Positions 1-10,080 of a stretch of 21,707 bases of DNA are shown in pieces. The stretch spans positions 21,833,643-21,855,349 of the forward strand of contig CM044518.1 in assembly GCA_024364805.1 (NCBI GenBank), in the 5' to 3' direction. A program made the position numbers and the translations under genes. Source of the DNA: Euprymna scolopes (taxonomy: Eukaryota > Mollusca > Cephalopoda > Sepiida > Sepiolidae). Position 1 is the stretch's first letter. Every line of letters begins with the position of its first letter. The notes under the pieces were generated by a model. The model ran no database searches. It was not told the DNA's origin and worked only from the letters and a program-made list of their open reading frames with translations.

Positions 1-60
1 GAGAGAGAGAGAGGGAGGAGATACATAGATAGATAGATAGATAAAGATATATAGATATAT
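1..60. repeat. GA / GATA / TA compound microsatellite
   Basis: The window opens inside a (GA)n run, which passes into about four GATA units at 26-43 and then short TA-rich steps. It is a simple-sequence tract cut by the left edge of the window, so its real length is unknown. Confidence 0.9.
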
Positions 61-1093
61 ATATCTGGATAAATATACGTTTTTCTTAAAATATGCACAA
101 ACATTTCTTTAAGTATCCCAATGTAATTACAGAGCAATATAGTGAATGAATGACAAAAGTTTATATTCTAAAGTTTATGATTTTGTCCATCTTACAATTA
201 ATTTACTTTAATTCGACGTACATTTTCGATTCTTGACATTATCTTTTCGTACCATAACATATAGCACTTAATTATTATATTAACTGATGAATATTTTTCC
301 ATAAACTTATCAAAAGAAATAGATACGATCAGTCCATCAAATGGAAATAAATTGCGTTTTGGCTTTACTGAAATTTTACAGTTTGAAGACTAACTTTTAA
401 TACCTTTTGGTATGTTTATATTATGTCATTTTGAATTAGAAATGCAAACTAGTTAAAGGATAATTTATCTGAACGGTTTCTATCATCGCTTTCTTAAGGT
501 TGCATCGAGGGATGTAAAAAAGGGAATCCGAAGTATGTACATCTAAAAAAAATAACTACATTGCGTTCTATTATATGTGAGAAAACTGGAAAAGTAAATA
601 AAATAAAGCAACGTAAATACATTTTTCTCACGAATATCCTAAAGGCTTATCATGCTACAACCTTAAAGACACTCCCTCTATTTGCAGGCGGAGAGCATTT
701 TCAACCTAACGTGCAGAGTATCCCAGATATTTAAATGGAATTACGTGAACAGTCTCAATGATATTTAAATAGGCAGTACTCACAATTGAAAATTACTGTG
801 AGCGTAAGTTCGCTGCACGTGATAAGGATTTTATTTCTATTGTAAGTTATTAAAGATTTGTATGTGTTGGCAAGTGCGTCTTTTGCTCGATATGTCCCAT
901 TTCTGATTTTGCATGGTACGTGCTGTTGGACTTTCCATCCAATTTCAACCCAGGTAGTTGGCGCTCGCTTCGACTAACGCGTTGGCATCGCAACTACATT
1001 AAAAATGGTAAATACCATTATTATTATGATTGGGGATAAAACATAATTTTCTTCTATATTATTTAATAAAAAATCATTATTGATATGAGGAGC
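61..1093. other. AT-rich stretch with no gene
   Basis: I see no open frame of note, no RNA gene and no element ends. The only local structure is a 7-bp inverted pair (gtagttg at 954-960, caactac at 991-997), which is too short to mean much. Confidence 0.6.
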
Positions 1094-1246
1094 ATTTATT
1101 TATTTATTTATTGCGGACTATTATCCTCGTCTTTCATAGTTGTCGTTTCAACTATTCCTCTGACATCCGTCAAGTGTCTAGGATCTCCGAATCTCCTAAC
1201 TGGATTTTAAACAATTACTGCCATCCATAGTTGTTGTAGTCTCACC
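1094..1246 (-). repeat. AATA-tailed interspersed repeat, copy 1 (inverted)
   Basis: Read on the minus strand, this segment ends in four AATA units preceded by a block like gaggataatagtccgc. That block and the roughly 90 bases upstream (ggtgagac..., actatggatg, cagtaattg, ggagattc) match copy 3 at 1612-1790 in the same order. A short-repeat tail with a shared body is typical of the 3' end of a SINE or a LINE. No promoter boxes or reading frame identify the family. It lies head-to-head with copy 2. Confidence 0.6.
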
Positions 1247-1263
1247 ATGTTTTTTTTTTTTGA

Positions 1264-1380
1264 AGGTCGACGTTACCGCCCGAGGAAGGACGGAATAATA
1301 GTTGGCCGAAACATTGTGATAAAAATACACATCTAAGAAAGAAGAGAATAATGGTCGCAATAAATAAATTAATAAATAAT
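1264..1380 (+). repeat. AATA-tailed interspersed repeat, copy 2
   Basis: This carries the shared block aatagttggccgaaa, then a taagaaagaagag step, then tggtcgcaataaataaa and a degenerate AATA tail. The same order appears at 1712-1790. A 12-T run separates it from the inverted copy 1. The part upstream of the shared block differs from copies 1 and 3, so either the 5' end is truncated or a related subfamily is involved. Confidence 0.6.
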
Positions 1381-1611
1381 AGTAATCTCAATAATGAATT
1401 CCACTAAAATAATAAATATACCATTCGGTACGGACCCGACCATGGAAAATCAGACATAAACATTGATTTATAAGACCAAAAATCGAATCTTGATCGCCCT
1501 TCGAGACCCGTATCAAAGTGGATAGCAATGTTGAATCTCTAAGGTTCCAAGTAAGAATTGTCTAAATATAGCGGCTACAATCCTACCCAAAGGCATACTT
1601 TGCCAAAACCT

Positions 1612-1790
1612 GGTGTGACGACACCAACTATGGATGTCAGTAATTGCTGAGAATGCAATTGGGAGATTCAGACTTCCTATCCCGTCGCGCATATCACCTG
1701 GCACGAAGACCAGAGAAATAGTTGGCCGAAATGTCGTCAAAAATTAACTAAGAAAGATGAGGATATTAATCCGCAATAAATAAAGAAAGA
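1612..1790 (+). repeat. AATA-tailed interspersed repeat, copy 3
   Basis: This is the longest copy. From ggtgtgac through aatagttggccgaaa to the caataaataaag tail it aligns by eye with the reverse complement of 1094-1246 and, over its last 80 bases, with 1291-1380. Homology may extend upstream of 1612, but no second copy in the window allows a test. A short minus-strand open frame here (75 codons) has no recognisable content and I treat it as chance. Confidence 0.6.
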
Positions 1791-2452
1791 AATGTTTTCT
1801 TTCTATTATCAAGCCCCTCCCGTCATAATAATGATGAAGTTTACTTTTTTCAATCTAGTTGCAGTGCCAATAGCGTGTATCATTTATATTGGATGGAAGG
1901 GTAAAACAGCACGTGCCGAGCAAAATCAGAAGCGGAGCATACCGAGCAGCAGACGTACTTGCAAACGCGTACGGATCTTACATAACTTACTATCTCATTA
2001 AAAACACGTCAAGTGTACCAAATTTCAACCTTACTTGCTTAAAATTCTGAGGTACGCTTACTCAATCTTCCATTTAAAGATCTTGGAAATCGTTCGAGGT
2101 CAGTTGAAAATGTTTTCCACTGCAAACAAAGGGAATATCACTTATGCTTGCGTGTGATAGCATTATCGTGTTCGAGAGAAAAATACCGTATCGTTGTTTT
2201 ATTTTATCGCCTTTTTTCACCTTTAACGAAACGCAACGTGATTTTATTTTAAATGTACACATTTCTTATTTCCCTGTTTTAACCACGCTTTACAGATTTA
2301 AAAAGCACGTGCTAAACAAGTCAGCTGCCTCTCTTGTTTATTTTGCTTTCATTTTCTTATACCCTTTTTTTAAACGCATGTTACTTGTAATAATAAATAA
2401 TAAAAGCCTTTCTTTTATGATGGGAATATTTACTTCTGTATATTCCTAAGTG

Positions 2453-2456
<4 letters not shown>
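1791..2456. other. AT-rich stretch with no gene
   Basis: There are short open frames of 60-100 codons on both strands, including a 101-codon plus-strand frame at 2144-2449. They have low-complexity, hydrophobic composition and no motif I recognise. I see no repeat or element ends. Confidence 0.55.

Positions 2457-2536
<80 letters not shown>
2457..2536. repeat. (TA)n microsatellite, 80 bp
   Basis: This is an uninterrupted alternating TA tract of about 40 units. It sits about 40 bases before the first recognisable sequence of LINE-1. Confidence 0.97.
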
Positions 2537-2537
<1 letters not shown>

Positions 2538-2572
2538 CTTGAAAGTATGTGGACTTGATCTCATGTCGGTTG

Positions 2573-3100
2573 CGCTATGAAAATATGCTCCAATGAGGGT
2601 TTTTCCAGTTCACCCTAACCTCTTTAACAAATGCCTAAAAGAATCGCTTTTTCCTTGCTGCTGGAAAACAGCTTCTGTGGTATCAGTTTCGAAAAACTCT
2701 TGCTAAAGAACTGACCCATTTAATTATCGCCCAATTAGTCTCCTTCCTATTTTCGCCATAATATTTGAGTCCTTAATTAATGAAGCTGTAATCCACGACC
2801 TTACGTCTGCTAAACGTCTGTCTAACCAAGAATTGAGATTTAGGCAAGCAGTTCTACTGCAGGTATTTTAACTGTAATCTCTGAACCATTATACCAAGCA
2901 CTTGACAAGGCAGGAGAAAGGAGGGCAGTAGTTCAAGGTATAACCGATTCTTTTGACAGGGTATGACACGATTGTCTTCTCATGAAAATAAACTCCTATG
3001 GTATTACTGGAGGAATATTTAACACAATTAAATCCTTCTCAAATAAGAGAAAAATTCAGGTTCTCCTAAATGGGCGTACGCCCAAGACCGTCTTAAAAGA
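2573..3100 (+). mobile_element. LINE-1, 5' part: reverse-transcriptase fragment of a non-LTR retrotransposon
   Basis: The plus strand contains broken pieces of a LINE reverse transcriptase. The clearest is at about 2715-2790, reading FNYRPISLLPIFAIIFESL, which is the conserved xYRPISLL block of the RT finger region and corresponds to QYRPISLLCVMSKLLESIL in LINE-2. Further pieces follow in shifted frames: a remnant of the helix after that block, then YGITGGIF and KIQVLLNG, matching YGITG...IRVVVDG of the sister copies. The endonuclease and everything upstream are missing. Several stops and frame changes separate the pieces, so this is an old, dead copy. The VPQGS block and the YADD catalytic block expected next are absent, because the sequence passes into a THAP-bearing segment. 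Jockey/CR1-like membership is inferred from the C-terminal half. Confidence 0.8.
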
Positions 3101-3238
3101 CAAGATGGCCGGTGGGCAAAAATAATATAATCTGCTGACGTCATCACGGATAGTCCCTTAGTTGCTTGACACCGGTAGTCACCGGTAGTCACCGTAACGT
3201 CTAGAAGTCAGTGTAATATTTGTTTTTTTGTTATTAAA

Positions 3239-3389
3239 ATGCCTTCACGGTGCATCATTCCAAATTGCCGAGGAAATTATCGTAAAGTACCAAAGTGACA
3301 ATATTTTCATTTCCGAAAGATAAAGAATTATATTGTCTATGGGTTAATGCAGTAAAAAAAAAGATTTTATACCATCTCCATTCAGCAAA
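3239..3389 (+). pseudogene. THAP zinc-finger first exon, decayed
   Basis: The exon starts MPSRCIIPNCRGNYRKVPK, giving the THAP opening of Met-Pro and a C-x4-C pair. It continues in the next frame as FSFPKDKELYCLWVNAV, which carries the FPKD block and the invariant Trp of the C2CH THAP fold. In a third frame it reads DFIPSPFSK, which in intact domains leads to the CSxHF block holding the last Cys and His ligands. It ends at a strong donor, agcaaagtaagt, with GT at 3390-3391. There are two frame breaks: one near 3297, just after VPK, and one in the 9-A run at 3354-3362. The domain cannot be made as it stands. THAP folds bind DNA through this zinc site. P-type transposase origin is likely but unproven, because no catalytic domain is visible. 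Confidence 0.7.
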
Positions 3390-3526
3390 GTAAGTTTTAA
3401 CGTGCCCCCCTGTATTTAACACGATGTAACTATAATTTAATTCAATATTGGCATCCTAAGTTTTTTTACCATTCAAAAGAAGAAGCTTCTAAATAAATTG
3501 CTAATATTAAAAAAAAGAATTTACAG

Positions 3527-3655
3527 CATACCAAACAAAATGAAAATGCGAGACAACATCGACTCTTCATGAGAAGACCATGGGGAATACTAATGAAGCA
3601 TTTTAAGGTAATAGCTGAAACCCTAGACGAAGAACCTCAGTCTGTAGTTGGATAG
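3527..3655 (+). pseudogene. Possible second exon of the THAP fragment
   Basis: A pyrimidine-poor but acceptable acceptor (tttacag, AG at 3525-3526) precedes 42 open codons ending at TAG 3653-3655. The peptide starts HTKQNENARQHRLFMRR and is basic at first and acidic at the end. It does not contain the CSxHF block that should follow the first exon of a THAP domain. It may therefore be a later exon, a rearranged piece or chance. I do not recognise any family in it. Confidence 0.25.
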
Positions 3656-3764
3656 GGTCATAAATAGATGGGAACTTTACACGTTGCCAACGCTGCTCGT
3701 TTACTTTAATAATTACATAAAACCTTAATAAGCACCAATAGTTAAGGCTAGAAATACTTTACTT

Positions 3765-4425
3765 TAAAGCACTTTGTTCAAGCTCCTTGGTTTAACGTTA
3801 CAAGAAACATGAGTTATAATAGATACATCGAGATCGTTGCCAAAGCGGGTTCTCTATACCGTGCAAGAAAGTGACTTGCGACTTAAAGTGTCCTGTAACT
3901 CTACAAAGCCTCTATTCGCGCATGTATGGCGTACTGCTGTCACATTTGGGCTGGCACATCTACTACTAATCTCTCGTTCCTGAGCAGGTTCAAAAGAGAG
4001 TCGCCAACCGAATACGTCCTGAACTGTCATCTAATCTCCAGTTCCTGTCACATCCACGAAATGTTGCGTCCCTCTGCCTGTTTTACAAGTATTTAAATCG
4101 TTAATGGTCTGATGAATTATGATCCCTTGTACCTCCTCAACGAAAATATCCACAACAAATCCGACAAGCAGCGAAGTCCTACCGCTAAACAATTCAGATC
4201 CTTTAATGTAAGAAGGGTTATATCCAATAGCTTCTTACCCGGAACTTTATGCCTTTGGGATTCTCTTCCAGTTTTCTGTTTTTTCAACTGTACTGACATG
4301 CATAAGTGCAAGTGTGATGTGAATAGACATGTTGCTGCTAAACTCGCTACATAGTGTCCCTGCAACTTAGGTTCCTGAAGTAGCCCCCAACATTAAAGTG
4401 GAAACGTGCCTTGTTGGGGGTGAAA
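3765..4425 (+). mobile_element. LINE-1, 3' part: C-terminal region and 3' UTR
   Basis: LINE homology resumes at FKLLGLT, followed by a decayed YIEIVAKAGSLYRARK and YKASIRACMAYCCHIWAG. The last is the same block as YKSQVRPRMEYCCHIWAG in LINE-3 and marks the region downstream of the RT palm in Jockey/CR1-like LINEs. It continues as SFNVRRVISNSFLPGTLCLWDSLPV, equivalent to FFLRTARLWNSV in LINE-2, and ends KCDVNRHVAAKLAT then stop at 4352-4354. Several stops lie upstream, while the last 80 codons are open from the ATG at 4112. A 9-bp stem-loop follows at 4384-4420. This subfamily is clearly different from LINE-2 and LINE-3. Confidence 0.8.
4384..4420 (+). other. 3'-terminal stem-loop of LINE-1
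   Basis: The arms cccccaaca (4384-4392) and tgttggggg (4412-4420) pair perfectly over 9 bp with a 19-base loop. The hairpin sits about 30 bases after the ORF stop and 14 bases before the (TA)n tract, at the LINE 3' end. In several LINE families a 3' stem-loop is the RNA feature used by the reverse transcriptase to start copying. That role here is inferred from position. Confidence 0.6.
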
Positions 4426-4429
4426 ATGT

Positions 4430-4433
<4 letters not shown>

Positions 4434-4492
<59 letters not shown>

Positions 4493-4580
4493 CGTGTGTG
4501 TGTATGTGTGTATGTGTGTGTGGGTGGTGGATGGGTGTGTGCACGCGCGTGTGTATGTGTGTGATTGTGTGTGTGTGGGT
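4434..4580. repeat. (TA)n(TG)n compound microsatellite
   Basis: About 20 TA units run into about 100 bases of TG with scattered CG, TATG and GGTG interruptions. It starts immediately after the LINE-1 3' end (gaaaatgtaataatata), so it probably grew from the LINE tail. The two opposed open frames across it are simple-sequence artefacts. Confidence 0.95.
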
Positions 4581-6652
<2,072 letters not shown>

Positions 6653-6654
6653 TA

Positions 6655-6864
6655 CAGGGTGTTCCAAAAGTCTTGGGCACATTTCAATATTCATTATTCA
6701 TAACTCTGAATAGTAAAAACATGAAAGTGGTACATTTTTAAAGCTAAATGCATTAAGTTTTTTATAAGGCTTTTGATATTTTTCATTTCTTTTTAGATCC
6801 AATACCTTAATAGTTTTTAATATATTCAATGTCAAAATGTGCCCAAGACTTTTGGAACTCCCTG
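6655..6864. mobile_element. Tc1/mariner-type MITE, 210 bp
   Basis: The left end is cagggtgttccaaaagtct and the right end, reverse-complemented, is cagggagttccaaaagtct. The two inverted repeats agree over 30 bases with one mismatch, at base 6. TA dinucleotides flank both sides (6653-6654 and 6865-6866), as expected for the TA target duplication of Tc1/mariner transposases. There is no coding capacity in between, so it is a non-autonomous element that would need a transposase made elsewhere. The near-perfect ends suggest it is younger than the LINEs around it. Confidence 0.9.
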
Positions 6865-6866
6865 TA

Positions 6867-7593
6867 TATTAAAACCTTATATGTAAGAAAGTAAGCAAGA
6901 ATTGAAATAAAAAAACAATCCATAGCATAAGAATATTTATATATACTCATGTACGATTTAATCTCATCTCGTTTTCATCTTTTACACTATGAAACTGTAA
7001 AACCTGAAAGAATGTTTAGATGCATTGACTACAGAAATACTCTTTATCTTTTTTTCGTTATTTTGTGTTTTATAGTTTTTGTTTAAGTATATAGACTGTA
7101 GATTTTGACTGTGGTTTTCAGGCATTATAAAAGGTTAATAACTTTACAATAAAGTAAAGTTATTAACCTTTTATAATAATGTCGAAGATACTTATATTCT
7201 CCTATATTCTCACATTGTTTCGATCGTAGCTTCAGATTCATCTCTTCCCCTTACGGAATTATTATTTTAAATATTATGTAATAATCGCTTATTAGTAACA
7301 GTCTATTAGAGGAAGTGAAATACACCATGAGCGCAAACGACAGTTTAAATAACATTTTTAATGCCCATTTTCAGCAATCGGGGCAAACGAAAGCATACTT
7401 CACAAAAAATTATATGAACTGATCAAAATGTCAGCCAGATTCATAAGTTTTCAATACACAATCACAAGTTCAAAAAGTTCCAGCTGAAAGATATAACGTG
7501 TAACATCGACCCAATGTTTGTTTTTATATTTGAAAATCGTTCAAGAATAAAAGAGCTGGTCGAATACTACACTACATCGAATGAATGTAGTTA
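6867..7593. other. AT-rich stretch with no gene apart from one hairpin
   Basis: There is no open frame or element besides the perfect inverted repeat at 7124-7177, which is listed separately. Confidence 0.6.
7124..7177. repeat. Perfect 24-bp inverted repeat with 6-base loop
   Basis: The left arm at 7124-7147 (attataaaaggttaataact and four more bases) is the exact reverse complement of 7154-7177, around the loop aataaa. All 24 pairs match, and the pairing ends abruptly on both sides. It could be a young foldback element, a palindrome formed by template switching, or the stem of a small hairpin RNA. No neighbouring feature helps to choose. Confidence 0.85.
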
Positions 7594-7608
7594 TTTTTTT
7601 GCACAGGG

Positions 7609-7770
7609 GTCACCACTTATCAATATGAGAAACCCACCTAGAATACGCGCTAATATGTTTAATAATCGGTTGTAGAGGAAATTTAGTATAATTCGTATTA
7701 TTGAAGATAGTGGATAAACAAAAACTAGTGTTTTGGGGTTTTTTTTTATAAGGTCGTCACCACTTATCAA
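7609..7770. repeat. 132-bp insert between 15-bp direct repeats in the LINE-2 3' UTR
   Basis: gtcaccacttatcaa occurs at 7609-7623 and again at 7756-7770. LINE-3 has this motif only once, between its poly(A) and its ggcccggaag block. In LINE-2, the T run and the first copy lie left of the insert, while ggcccggaag follows the second copy. The simplest reading is an insertion of 7624-7755 that duplicated 15 bases. The insert has a 9-T run near its right end and no recognisable family. A local duplication is the alternative. Confidence 0.65.
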
Positions 7771-7816
7771 GGCCCGGAAGCCATTGAGGTATAAGGGTTA
7801 TCGTAAGTACGGTACG

Positions 7817-8278
7817 TTAGTGTGGGTATTTAAAGAGTCTACTTAAGGGGCGGTTCATCAGAAATTTGTTTCCGTTGGACTTGATCACATCCAAGTTGTA
7901 GTCAAGACGGAAGCAGACAGGCGAAACAGAGTTCCACAGGCGTGCAGTTCTAAGAAAGAAAATTTGTTCATGGAATTTACGTTTGGATTTAGGCATAGAT
8001 AAAGAGCGGGGAAAGTTTTTGGCAGTGGATAAAGCTAGAGGGTTTTTTTTTGTCAAAAAAATGGCGAAGGGGAACCAAAGATTGGAGTTCAGAAGAGTAC
8101 CTGCCCTGGAAATAACGATAAAACAAAGATAGGCTCGCAACGTCTCTTCTGTGGGAGAGAGGTGGCAGGAGGAGAAAATGGTGTCCTCCACTAAGCCATG
8201 AAGTCTATTTTGTACTCTGTCACGGCAGGATAGGCTGTTTTTAGCAGCTCCTGCCCAGATATGGCAGCAGTATTCCAT
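7817..8278 (-). pseudogene. LINE-2 C-terminal fragment
   Basis: The frame opens MEYCCHIWAGAAKNSLSCRD, a conserved block after the RT palm, then RVQNRLHGLVEDTIFSSCHL with SHRREV-like residues lost by divergence. FFLRTARLWNSVSPVCFRLD near residue 110 and YNLDVIKSNGNKFLMN near the end match LINE-3 almost residue for residue. The 153 codons reach the natural LINE stop. Upstream, two further frames (8191-8382 and 8297-8479) carry the preceding RSLERWWDPSTAPEDISLL and WNRYIKSVAKVAGKMVGSFY pieces. Confidence 0.8.
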
Positions 8279-8905
8279 CCTTGGACGTACTTGGCTTTAA
8301 TATAAATAGAGAATTGCATCAGTAGTGAGATATCTTCTGGAGCGGTAGAAGGATCCCACCATCTTTCCAGCGACCTTGGCAACTGACTTGATGTACCTGT
8401 TCCATTTCAGATCAGGAATGATGGTCAAACAAAGAAGCTTGTAAAAGCATGGAGATTCTGCTAGACGAGAGCCATCCATTTCAATGGATGGGGATCAGAG
8501 CGTTGATGATGTAAAGATAGGGGTTGGGTTTTAGATGCATTACATGTAACCAGCCACGTCTTCCCCTACTGAAACACTCGTTCGAGATCAGAAGAGAGCT
8601 AATCAGAGAGAACTTTGTCATTTACATCCATTGATGTGTTGCTGTAGATGGTCGTGTTATCAGCATGCGGAAACATGACAGATGCCAACGAATGATTTAA
8701 GTTTGTGTTTAGGGAGATCATTGATGTAGATCACGAAGAGAGTTGGGCCCAGGATGGACCCCTGAGGGACTCCAGTATTAATACTGCAGGCCTCTGATTT
8801 TTGTCCATCAATCACTACTCTTATGAGCCTATCAGAGAGAAATGATTTAATAATAGAGAGAATACTTCCAGTTATACCGTAACTGAAGGTCTTGTGGGTA
8901 GGCCT

Positions 8906-9520
8906 TTATGCTATACATTTACGATATGATATGTCAAGAGCAATTGCCCTAGAAAGGAAACCTTTGTGAAGAGATTCACTAATCCTATGCGATATAATCG
9001 TTAGCACATCTGCGGTAGATATTGCAGAACGGAAACCATATTGGGTATCATTATGAAGATTATTTCTGCTGAGGTGGTTGACTATTTCTCTATTTAATAT
9101 GGATTCCAGCAACTTACTCATCACACACAGGAGACTTATTGGTCTGTACTGAGAGGGAGATGACTTATCACCTGAGTTCTTAAATACATGCCATACTGAT
9201 AAGCTTTTCCAGGGTGTTTGAATGTACTTTTCGTTAAGGCAACGTTTGAACCGTTTCGTAAGTATGGGAGGAAGTTCTGGTTGAAGCTTTTGTAACACTA
9301 TAATTGGGATGCCGTCAGTACCAGAAGCTTTATTGTAATTAATCTTCTTGATTAGCTTGGCGACCTCATGCACAGATATCTGTATGTTTCCTAGTATGTT
9401 ACCTAGCGTGTTTTGTGTAATAGGAGGAAATATGGGGAATTGATGGCCTTCGTCGCATATGATTAGCTGAAAAGTTCTTGGCAAATAGTGTGGCCTTATC
9501 TGAAGCTGAGGAGATGACAT
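8906..9520 (-). pseudogene. LINE-2 reverse-transcriptase fragment
   Basis: This 204-codon open frame is the longest in the window. It reads DEGHQFPIFPPITQNTLGN, then KASGTDGIPIIVLQKL (the KAxGxDGIP block), QYRPISLLCVMSKLLESIL, TQYGFRSAISTADVLTIIS and ALDIS. These are RT motifs 0 to A in order. Motif A should read LDIS-AFDKV as in LINE-3, but here the frame breaks after ALDIS, so the first catalytic Asp (ALDIS) remains in frame and the rest of the block is lost. VPQGSILGPTLF and the degenerate YADD lie downstream in other frames, at about 8760 and 8660. Product would be an incomplete RT. Confidence 0.85.
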
Positions 9521-9664
9521 CTGGTCCGTTCATAATGCTTTGGATAGAACGCACACTTCTGTTCAGGATCCTATTTTTTATTTGCCAAAACTTATGGGAA
9601 CCAAGCCGCTGATCAGCTTCTTTGAATTTTACAGACTGGCTATATAGCTCTCTTGCATGTTTTA

Positions 9665-10054
9665 TTACTCTTTTACAGTGGTTGCTGGCATTCGTGAAAG
9701 CAGCTTTAGTCTCAGTGCATCTATAACGTTGGTAGCTATAGAAAAATGATTTCTGTGCGCGATGACAGCAGCACATTCTGGGGAGAACCATGTCTGGCTG
9801 GTACGTTTTTGTTGGAATTTTTTAGATGGTATGAATCGGTATATGCGTAAAATTAACCATTCGGTCAGGTCTGATACTATAGAGGACACATCCTTTTTAA
9901 ACATGGAATGCAGATATAGATCAGATATAAATGTACGGAAGCTATCCCAGTCAGCTTTGGAGTATCGGTATATAGTACCGTGGAGGGGTACGTCTGGGGA
10001 CTTATTACATTTCATTTTAATCTTAACTGATACAATCCATGCGAAAGTTTTCAA
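9665..10054 (-). pseudogene. LINE-2 endonuclease tail and linker fragment
   Basis: This 129-codon frame includes GTIYRYSKADWDSFRTFISD at about residues 26-45 and RTSQTWFSPECAAVIAHRNH near residue 85. The W-F-x-P-E-C-x-x-x-I-x-x-R-x-x pattern is the usual linker between the endonuclease and RT of Jockey/CR1-like LINEs. Its first 15 or so residues may be the last strand of the endonuclease, whose catalytic residues are all missing. The reading shifts into an overlapping frame (9791-9399) that carries the rest of the linker, with SVKFKEADQRLGSHKFWQIK. It is one piece of a broken ORF and not a separate gene. Confidence 0.75.
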
Positions 10055-10080
10055 AACATGCTTCTGAATCAGACTCTACT

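Larger units (their letters stand above)
3101..3660 (+). mobile_element. THAP-bearing segment inside LINE-1, probable DNA-transposon fragment
   Basis: This segment separates the two LINE-1 halves and does not resemble a LINE. It opens with a GC-richer stretch containing tgacgtca (3138-3145) and a tandem pair of caccggtagt (3170-3189), then an ATG-led THAP exon with a splice donor at 3390, then a possible acceptor at 3525-3526. THAP domains are the DNA-binding domains of P-element-type transposases and of many host proteins derived from them. I could not find terminal inverted repeats or an 8-bp duplication, so both boundaries are approximate. It could instead be a processed or exon-captured host THAP gene fragment. 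Confidence 0.5.
7594..10080 (-). mobile_element. LINE-2: 5'-truncated Jockey/CR1-like LINE, about 2.5 kb
   Basis: On the minus strand this runs from the tail end of the endonuclease, through the linker and reverse transcriptase, to the C-terminal region, a 3' UTR and a 7-base poly(A) (T run 7594-7600 on the plus strand). Protein order: linker at 10054-9520, RT fingers and palm at about 9470-8650, C-terminal EYCCHIWAG block near 8275, ORF end DVIKSNGNKFLMNRPL near 7850. Frames change at least five times, and the catalytic YADD is HADN (8656-8667), so the copy is dead. The 3' UTR is interrupted by a 132-bp insert between 15-bp direct repeats. The upstream boundary is approximate, and I found no target duplication. 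It is a close sister of LINE-3, about 85-90 percent identical by eye over a 165-base stretch. Confidence 0.85.

Noticed and set aside
954-997. Possible tRNA-like or SINE head around a 7-bp inverted pair.
   Set aside because: The supposed A and B boxes are poor and the cloverleaf cannot be drawn.
1500-1520. cttcgagacc resembles a polymerase III B box upstream of repeat copy 3.
   Set aside because: No matching A box lies at a suitable distance and no second copy in the window covers this part, so a tRNA-type SINE call is not supported.
2144-2449. 101-codon open frame with Phe-rich hydrophobic stretches.
   Set aside because: T-rich DNA gives such peptides by chance. No family resemblance or context supports it.
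9762-10067. 101-codon plus-strand frame opposite LINE-2.
   Set aside because: It is the antisense shadow of the LINE linker fragment.
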